64,000 bases of DNA, taken from assembly GCA_026874595.1 (NCBI GenBank), contig CM049317.1:27715401-27779400 (forward strand), given 5' to 3'. The stretch's first letter is position 1. Every line of letters starts with the position of its first letter. The position numbers and the translations under genes are program-made. This DNA comes from Sipunculus nudus. Taxonomy: Eukaryota > Annelida > Sipuncula > Golfingiida > Sipunculidae. Positions 22,732-33,489 of the stretch are shown here, in pieces. Below the pieces are notes generated by a model. That model made no database searches. It was not told the origin of the DNA and worked only from the letters and a program-made list of their open reading frames with translations.

Positions 22732-25700
22732 GGCTGACGTAGACAAAGCTGTGGCATCTGCCAGAGAGGCTTTCAAAATCGGCTCAAATGGAGGACGATG
22801 GACGCATCCGCTAGAGGGCGCCTCTTACTGAAACTGGCCGACCTGATTGATCGTGATAGGCTGTACCTAGCAGTATGTATGTAACAGAAAAATTCCAGAA
22901 ATACTGAAAGGGAAAGTTTTAATCAGTAATGTAATTTTCACTGCATCTTTTAAGATAATAGGTATGTTAAATATATATTAAGTACAGTGTTATCTATCAA
23001 CATACCAGGTATGTTAAATATATATGAAGTGTTTTCCTCTTAAAATATTCTGCTCTCTACCCATGTTTCATTCCAAAATAGTTTCCTTACTTCTGTACAC
23101 AAATGCAAATAAGCTTCCACTGGCGCGATTAGTAGGGATAAACATATATATATAATGCGGTCATGCCAACTGTTAATATTAGGTCCCTGGGCTTGGATGG
23201 TTTCACGTTCAGCCAAAATGGATTATGGATACAAATGGATATTACACATATTTTTGCTTTCATTGATGTACCATAAAAATTGAATTTATCACTTGTACTG
23301 AAATATTGTTCAAGTCAAATATATGTCACCATACAAATTCTCCATGGACATTTTACAACGAAATAATTTAAAATATTCACCCCATATAATGGAAACTGTT
23401 ATTTTAATTAAAAAAATTACCTAAACTAAAAGGTAAGAACACTGTTGAGGTTAATTGTCATATTATTGTTATTCTTCTCAGAGCCTGGAGACTCTGGATG
23501 GCGGGAAGCCTTTTTTCAAATCGTTTAATGGAGACATACCAAAGAGCGCCGGCAGGCTGCGTTATTACGCCGGCTGGGCTGACAAACTTGTAGGACAGAC
23601 TATACCGACTGGTAAGGAAAGGTTAGAGAGACGTATTGCCAAGCCCTATATGTTATCATGAACATGGAGGCCCCAGAAAAGTGTTTTCTACCGAGTGTTT
23701 GCTATCATTTTATACATCTAAGCCAACCTCAACACCTGCCCTTTTAGTTTGTTTTAGGAAACCAGGAGCTTGTATTTCCCGTTTTCGCGTAGTATGGTAG
23801 CTTCTGAAACTGGCCACTAATATTGCCACCTGTCACACTTTTATAGACAGAAACACATCTTTTAATGTCCTCCAACATTTACAAGTCAGACCAATACTGT
23901 CATGTTTTCATAGCACCCACCTGCTATAAATAGTCTAAATATCCTAAAAGAGTTTTTTTTCTAATTTTTCTGCTGCCCTGCACCATTCACTGGTCCAACA
24001 GATTTTAAAGCCACAAAATAACCTGACCGGCAGGGAAATAGGCCACTCTAACCTGAAGAAACCACAAAACGTTAAGTCTCATAAGCAAGATTAACACCGA
24101 TCATCGTAAATGTTGGTAGCGCTACCAGGTTGTCAATCAAGGTGGATTTGATGATAAGGCCTTTAATTTCTGCGATCAATGCAAGTCAGTTGTTGGGAAG
24201 ATGTCTATGTAATAGTCGTAAAAATAAGGACCATCTGTTGGTAGTCCCCAGAGATATGACTTCCTGAAGTCAACTTGCTTGACTTCTGCAATTAATCGCT
24301 GAAGAGAAGCGCATAGGAAAATGCTCGCCATACATGTAGCTCACGGTATTGATTAAATGATTAAAGAATAATTTTTCTGCACGTTATAAAAAATAACACA
24401 GCAGGTCTGTGTGGTTAAATATCGTTACAAGTAAATCGACAGTACATATCTTCTGCACCTCTTTCGTTACAGATGGCAACTTCTTCGCTTACACACGCCA
24501 TGAACCAGTTGGTGTTTGTGGACATATAATTGCGGTGTGTATTGTACTCGTATCTATCGTAGTCGATCCTTTATTGATGCATGACAGAGAATTTATGTTT
24601 ATAACATGATGGTCTAAAAGCTGTATTGAAAACGATATTATGGTGTCATTTAACATGACACAAACTCAAAGACAGGTCATAAAAACATTAGATTGCAGAA
24701 TGAAAATATCCAGCACTTTCTGTAATTATCAGTTCACGTTCCAAATATTTTATTTACTTACAAGGCCGACTTTTATAAAAGTGTTTTTGAACTAAACCCG
24801 TAACACCGTTAAAATGTACATAACAATTCATCTGGATTGACTGTTTCAATATCTTTAGTTTAAAAACCGTGCATGGGCGGGAGTATTTAGGCACTTTCCT
24901 GTACCATCCATCCCTATCGGGTGCCCGTCCTTCAGAAACACTGCCAAAGTGATTACTGATATTTTGAGTGTATTGACAGAAACTATGTATGTTAGGCCCA
25001 AAAAAACTATGGTTCTCAGGCACCGCCCGCTTCAATTCTAAACCCCCACATCAAAAATGTTTATATTGATTTTCATCTTTTAAGAAGATAAAATAATACA
25101 TTTTTTATAAGATTTCCTTTGTTATGTAGTGCTTTTACCTGTTTAGCGAAAAAAATTGTTATTATCATCCTTTTCCTGATCATATGATATTTTATCGAAT
25201 CTACAAAATAAAAACGGTAAAAAAAAAATCACCCGCCGGCGCCAATTTAAAAAAAAAGTGCCTGAGAACCATACTTTTTTTGGCCTTACAAATGAGGGTG
25301 GTGTCACTTGGGCAAGCTGAGAAAATGCACATTCTTGGTCTTGTACTGTCAGGAACTATGTCAAAGGTGTCCAAAAAGGGCAATATCCTTTTCTGCCGTA
25401 ATCAGTTTCCAATTTGTCCCTGCGTGAACTACGCAAATGCGAATCAGCTAATGTGCTAGTTATTATAAACTTTAAATGAGACAGATCTTTCTTAACGTTA
25501 CCATATTACAACTATAACATAGGATAAATGATGATCAGTAATTGACGCTGTGATAGGCCAGGTGTCTCAGACGTTTTTCACATTGGTAAAATTATGTGCC
25601 ACTTACAACACTCACAATTTATATTGTACTAGAGTTGAAGGATGTCACAAAAATGTAACCTTTGTTTTAATCTCTTAGCAGCTTCCCATGACTTTCTGTC

Positions 25701-28700
25701 ATTAATACGTTTCATACAGACAAGGAAATTAAATCATAGGATTGAATGACTCGATCTGAGAATGGCAGTGAACATATATATATAAATATCCTCGAGTAAA
25801 CAAGGGTTATCGCTGCTCATCTTATACTAATTGCAGTGGAATTATCCGATTTCCATGATGTGTAATAAGGTTGGAGCCGCAATAGCCGCTGGGTGTACTG
25901 TGGTCGTGAAGCCGGCAGAACAAACCCCCCTGACCTCGTTGTGTGTGGCCGAGCTCTGTAAAGAAGTAAGTGCACGTTTGAATCTTTTTGCATACAATTA
26001 AAAAATAGCTTCAAAGCACAACTCAAGCGCGTGAAATGATAATATTTAACAGAACTGAAACATGAAACAAAGAGATAACAATATGTGATTATGAGTCTTT
26101 TCATCAGGAACAAGCTGTTTATATGGATGGCACAGTTCTTGTGTCTCTTTTATTATCGATGTTACACATACTACATCCCCCCCCCCCCTTTGATACGCAT
26201 ACCCCTAGTGCCCCCGTTATAATTGTTTTTTGTATAGATTTAATATTTTGAAAAGGACACGATGTACCCATGGAAGGATGTTGTCCTCCATGGTTCTTCC
26301 TTGTACATAAAACTATGGTTCTTCCTTGTCCATTTATGTAATGTTACGCCACTGAACACCGTTCTTTAACCGGCTTCTGTGGCTCAGAGGCAGAGCACAG
26401 GACGCAAACCCGGGAAATCTGAGCCAAAGAATTTAGATTTTTCATATAAGGCCCCCGCCCAGGATGAGCGCTCTACGGGCGTGATTTAACGAACACAAAC
26501 GAGTGCGCCTTTTGGGGTTTCCTCGGTGGTAGACCATGCAATGGGGCTATTACACACCCAGGCCCCCAGGTGCAATAGTCACTGGGCCTGGTTAACACCA
26601 GGTTATACAATGAGAGGAAGCGTATGATACTGCCCTGTCACATATTCCGAAACGGGAACGGAATTCAACAGATGTACATATACTTAGTTAAGATAGCATT
26701 AAAAGGGATACAATTACCATATGAAAATATTAAAGAACACCGTTCTATTTCTGTATTTTTTCTGAGCCATGTGTTTTTTTTTGTTCAAAAATAAAATTTA
26801 AATGTTTGTTTTGAATCAAAATTTAAGATATTGTCCTGGAGCTTAATATTAGCCTACTAAAAAGTTGCTTATTCACAGGGTGCTCAAAATAGCTTTTACT
26901 CGAAAAAGACAGGTAATTTTGCCAGGGGTACACCTTACTTTGTATATATGTAATTTGCAGGCCGGTATTCCTCCCGGTGTAGTTAACGTTGTACCGGGTT
27001 ATGGCCCGACTGCGGGAGCCGCCATCTCTAATCACCCCAACATCGACAAGATTAACTTTACCGGATCTGTTGAGGTAAGATCGGCACAGGAAACATATGT
27101 AGCAACTCTGAAACTCCATTTAAAACCAGAAGGTTGTTTTAAATTCATATTTGTCCCATTGAATATATATTAATCCATACCTATCACAATGTTCTATCTA
27201 ATGTTCTGTGTTTTGATTTGTAATAATATATGAACGCAATTTTCAAACCTTATAAAAAATCAGTAATCGGTGAGGCGCATCTTATATGATACATTTTTAT
27301 TACCAACATTCTAATCTGCTTGATATAACACACTATTTCAGGTCGGTCATTTGATCCAACAAGCATCGGGAGCCACAAATTTGAAAAGAGTAACACTTGA
27401 ACTTGGAGGCAAGAGTCCAAACATAATTTTTGCCGATGCAGACTGTAAGTGACTGTTGAATTCGTAAGTCTCTCTTGATCCTCTAAAAAATATTAAACTA
27501 AACCTTTAGATTTAATAGTAGTTGAAAATGCAGTTCCTTTATGGTTATTTTTCAAATGTTATTCAACCCAATAGATATAGACAGTGCGAAATATATCGTT
27601 AAATAGAATATATATAAGACGTTTCCTCTATGTCGTAACTGGGTTTTACCTCCACAAAACGTCGTCTGTTTGACTGTCCGTCAACAGGACCCGAATCGTA
27701 AAGGTTGTTTTCAAGACTTCTAACGTAAAATAACAGAGGACTTTCAGAAAATCCCCACAACAGCTTGAAATTAGGTGACTTTGGCATATATTCTGCGAGT
27801 TTTGAGGCTTTTTTGTGCACCCCAGAATAATAAAAATGTGATGCAATAAACTGCAGTATCTGATTATTGATGCTCAGATTGACATTATTCTTATTTTACC
27901 TATTGATCATGAACAGTTTAATCAGCTGCTATAGAAGACTGGTGGGATCACACTTTTTTTACTCATGCTTTATTGTTCGACTCTCAAATGACAGCATTCA
28001 TTTCAAATTCTCAGCTAGGGTTTCATCTAGTGTTCTGGAACCTTGTATATATCTTTATAATGACTACTTTCATCATTTGCTGTTTTATTTATTTTATCCG
28101 CCTAATGACACCAGTCCTATCAGTTCCGCAGGTATGGTTTCATCTAGTGTCCTAAAACATTGTATAAAGTTGTTCGTGACTCGTTTTATCAGTCCCTGAA
28201 TGATTGGTAGGGCCACCTATATTGCTTTCTAATTTTGTTGTCAATGGTATCAGCATCTAAAGTTTGGTTACATTTGGTGTCATGAACCCTAGTATGCTTA
28301 TTGGTCATTTATTGTTTTTTTCATCAGTTGCTGCGTAAGAATTGTTTTTCTTTCTTTCTTTTACACGGTTCAGTGACAGTAATCCTGTCCGTTTCTCAGC
28401 TCTGGTTTAGTCGAGGAGTCCAGCCGCCACTTGACACAACCTTTTATATAGTCTTAAGGATTTTTTTTTTTGGTGGATTTTGTCAGCCACTATGATAGGT
28501 GTGGGAAATATTGAGGCTTGGCCGCTGTCAGCTTTTGACAATTTTGACTTATTAACATAAAACAAAATGGCAAGCAAAATAGCATAAATACCAAAAGTAC
28601 CTAACCTTTTGACGTAGAGGGTTAACTAATACATTGATTCTGGTATTCTGAACCACATAATTCATTTCTAGTAATGTTTTGGTACATCATTTGCTTATTG

Positions 28701-31700
28701 ACCATGACAATAGTTCAAGAAGACTGGCTTCGATACCTGTGTTTTTTCATCCTAGCTGATGTATAGTGCTTGGTCTTTGTCCGTCGTCCTCCTGTCAAGC
28801 CCTGCATTAGTGGGGCACAAATCATAACCATTTGACTAAGAAATTTCAATATCAACTTCCAGAAAGGTCCTGTGGACTTCTCCTCGGAAATCGGAAAAAA
28901 GGTGTCAGGCTGTAAGGTCATGCTGTTCAGCTGAGCATCATAACCTATATGTAACTTGTTATTGCAAATAAAAGGAAATCATAATGTGCATATGCGACCC
29001 TTAACAGTGAACAGAAAACAGAAAAGAGAAAGTTAATTCCTAAAATTATGCCGAGAGAGTTGTATTTTTTTATTCAGAGTAGCAGGTTGATTGGGTGAAG
29101 TCATACAATTCGAAATACTAAAGATCAGTCTTAATAATCTTTAGTCATTTTCACCTGACAGTGGACCTGGCTTTACAAGAAGCACACTATGGCGTGTTTA
29201 ACAACATGGGCCAGTCCTGTGCAGCAGGATCCCGTATCTTTGTCCAGGAAGACATTTATGACGAGTTTGTTAGGAGGTCTGTAGAACTGGCCACTAAACG
29301 TCGGGTTGGCGACCCCTTTGATCTGTCCACACAGGCGGGGCCACAGGTTAGTACCATGAGAAAATACTGAAATTACAAAGGTCGAAGGTTCTTTCTTTTC
29401 AGAATAGTGAGATGCAGTTAGACGCCAACTCTTGCAGCTTCACAAGGTATCATCTCTGAGCTTTTAATGTTGATAGAATGCAAAAGCAAAAGTACACGGG
29501 CGCACATAGTGTACGAATATGGCCTTTTAAGAGAAAAACATTGCATACATCCAGGGAATAACTTTATAATGTCATCAATCAAGCAAACGTCTGTCAGGCA
29601 AATCTCGACATAAAGGACAACATTTACGGATATCCTCCACTGGTCTGATGCCATTTCATAGTTTATACCAAAGAAGTTCCACTTTCAAGTGCACCCGGCA
29701 CATTCTGAGCTGACCTCCAACCTACACGCATTTGAAAGATCTGCTGGGGCAAATGATATGCATTCAAAGATCTCACGTGTGGATAGTGGCTGACCTCCTC
29801 ATACCAGAGGATCACGTGACCCCTGAAAAAAGGCATCCTATGGTCTACTTTGATCACGTGATCTCAGAACTGCAGCTTCGTCGTTCACTGCTCAGGCACT
29901 ATTAGTACAAAACGTATCCGAATACTACACATGATCTTGTGATAACCGTCTGAAAGGCTGTTCTACCTGAACAGTCCAAACGAATTGCGTTTTTAGCGAG
30001 CTATGCGTCAACATTCACCTAAGAGCAATTATGCCTCGGAAGATACCCGCTAACCATGCTTGATTTTCTAAGCATTCACTTATAGGGGTATAAGGAGGTG
30101 TTACCATTTTACCAAGTAAAAATAGAATAAACGTTTGTTTCATGGCACCACCCCCAGATTTACATGCGAATAACTGTTAAAAACGAATGCCTGTGGTTAG
30201 GGGTTACATCCTCACGGACAGCATGTTCTTACCGCGTCAAGCTTTAAATTTGCTTCACCGTCGACGTTTTGCTATGGATCGTCGCTACGAGTTATACCCT
30301 CAAAATCGCTTTAAAAAAAGAATTCTTACTAACATTGGTCAACTACATTTGCTTAACATGGGGCAAACAACATTTTAACCCTATTCTGCACAAGGCATCC
30401 GTCTTGACTAAACCCTATCCTAATCTTGTTTTTTTTTTTATAAATTGTCCTATCGCCTACCGCTCTTTATCATAAATGATTACTCAGCAGATATTGTCAG
30501 TACTAACCTAGCATGATCCAAAATATTGCTCGTTAAATCAATATTCGAGAAGCTCATCAGCCTGATGACACCAGTCTAATTTCACTTTAATTACTTTAAA
30601 ACTGGCATGACGCTTATCAAAGGTTGACGGAATACACATTGGCAACCCAAGACGCCACATCTAGGCGCTTAACTTCATTAAGGTGGTAGAACCGTTTATG
30701 AAAGCAACTCTTCAACAATAAAAATATATTTTAAAAAATAATATCTATTATATCTGGCATTATACTTGTGACACCGATTTACTAAAGCTTAACTGTCAAG
30801 AAGCAGTGAATATACCCAATATACACTTCTGATTGTTGGAAATCGTAGACATTTTACGCAGTTCTTTTACGATGTATTCAACGATCTGATGCTACCTACT
30901 GGGATTTCAGATTGATGATATTCAGCTGGAGAAGATCAAAGAATTGGTGGAAAGCGGGAAGCACCAGGGAGCCAAGTTAGAGTGCGGCGGCAAGAAGAAG
31001 GGAGACAAAGGATATTTCTTCGAGACCACGGTGTTTTCTGATGTACAAGACCACATGAGGATCGCCAAGGAAGAGGTAGCTTATAATTATACATACCAAG
31101 ATACGGTATGTGCTGTCCGGTCTGTAAGTGAGATCACACATGTAGTAGAGTATGTATATTGATAAGCACACAACATCTAGTAACTCGCACGACTAACTCT
31201 ACAACCAATAAAAGTGGTCGTGTTAGAAAAGTTGGTAAGACATTTTTTTTTTATTCTATTATTATTTTGGTATATTTTATCTTATTTTATGACTTCTCTA
31301 TTGTTCACTTGTTGACCCTGTATAAAATTATATATTTAAAAATTGGAATATATCTGTCGTAGATTTTCGGCCCAGTGATGCAGATATTGAAATTTAAGAC
31401 CACAGAGGAAGTGATAGAACGTGCGAATAACACTAACTATGGTCTGGCGGCGGGCGTGTTCACTAAAAACATTGACACGGCCATCACAGTGTCGAACGCC
31501 TTACAGGCAGGTACCGTGTGGTAAGTTCGATGGATGTGTTTAAATTTGTACAGGGTTGATAGCGTTTGTGATCAGCCCTACCATTTTTTTTTTTTTTTTT
31601 TTCTTTTTGTGAGGTTGTTCAATTATTGAATCCAAGTAGGTGTACGTAAACGGGCCAAAATCAAGCAAGATTGAGCTGATGTTATACAGGATTAATCATT

Positions 31701-33457
31701 GTCTGTTTGTGCAACAAGCCACCATGTATAATCGCACAGCGTCACAAATGCTCGCATCTAGTAGGTAAAGAAGGTATTATAAGGAAATGATGTGTCTTAT
31801 TTTTATCTTAATTTTGGAATTTTTGGCGACCGCTAAGGAGATGGGATTTACACATTAATTTGTTCATTTAAATATTCCGCTTTACGTATTCATTCATAGA
31901 GTAATTTCATGCCAGCCAGCTGTTTATAGTGGTAATGGTATGAGTGGCGGTTGCAGTGAAGTTTACGGTGTGATTGCCATCACGACTTAAAGCAGACACA
32001 TATGGTCTAATATAAATACTGCTGAGTCTTGTATTCTTGGTTGCCAATTCCCCAAGTGATGTTGCAGTGTGTTTATTACTATTCGTTTTTTTTTTATTAT
32101 TTAAACATTCAGCCATACCTTACTATGACACCATGCACCGAGACCCCCTCTGGTAAAGTGATTGCTCAAATTAACTGCCCATTTCACCAGATTTTTTTTT
32201 TCTATTTTAACAAGAGAACCCCCTGATATCAAATACAAACCAGAATCGGTGTAATAACAAAGTGCAAAGTGCATATGTTTTCTCCCGAGCGACATGCTGA
32301 TTTCCCCCTTAATGATTAGCAGTCGCTAGTGTTTGCAACGTCGTTTATATAACGATTTCTGATCTCAACAAAATTCACTTAATTTACAGATTTACAGCTA
32401 AAACGGTGATTCGTAGAATTCATATAATTACCATATTTTAAATCCAATAAGTAAACCCTCTGAGGATCAGTGAACATCTACCGATGGATAATGGAACATA
32501 CATGATTACCGTTGTTCAATTGCAGGATAAATAGTTTGCTTACTAGAGGACCGCAGGTACCATTTGGTGGCTTCAAAGAGTCTGGTATTGGAAGAGAAAG
32601 GTAAATAACATAATCAATATGCACATAACCTAACGCTTAGCCTTGTTAACGACTACCATAACATTTACGAAAATACCCGTCGATACATAGAGGTAAAAGT
32701 AACTTCTAGATTCAAGTGCAGTACTGTATTATAGTATTATAATAGGTTTTGCAGTCAGCTGCAGAATATTATTTATCCATTTTTTTTATTTTTATTATTT
32801 ATCTCATGATTCTTTATGACTCAGTAACTCGGGGCTTGTTTTATTTTAAAGAGATTTAAAGAAATAAAGAATGAATTTAATATCAATTTTTAATTTTGGT
32901 GTTCGGTGGACTGCTTGGTAAAAAATATAAATGTTCTGTTTCCTCAGCGGTTCGTATGGTATAAACGAGTACATTGAGGTCAAAACAGTAAGAGTATTTT
33001 TTTATTTAGTTTTCTGTATAAACTTTGGATATAAGTTCCAGTGAGTATTAAAGACATAAAAAAATAAAGAGAGATATGAAATGTCTTATAAGAGAAAGCG
33101 CTCTTATTCACCCAGTCTCTGTGCACGCCTGCTCCGAGCAATCTCAGTATTTTTCTTCTTTCAATTTTCGCGGACAGTCACTCTGAATGCACTCAACACT
33201 GTTTCACGTTGTCCACCCATCAAGTGTTCTTTCTCTTGTGCACATTCATTCTATGGACTCACAGAACTCATTTGAGTGTGCTACCATTCAGTGTGCTCTG
33301 TCAAGGCTTTCACAGTGTGAAGTTAGTTTGCATTCTCAGGGTTATCTGACTTTCTGTGCACTCTCGAAGCTCTCTCACTCTCTGTGCAGTCTCAGGACAC
33401 TCTCACTCTGTAAGCACTCAAGGCTCTCTCACTCTCTGTGCAGTCTCAAGGCTCTCG

Positions 33458-33489
<32 letters not shown>

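Noticed and set aside
32988-33045. Alternative ALDH C-terminus by read-through of exon 13
   Set aside because: Splicing to 34757 gives the canonical QKNS ending in the right phase with good splice sites, so read-through is not needed.
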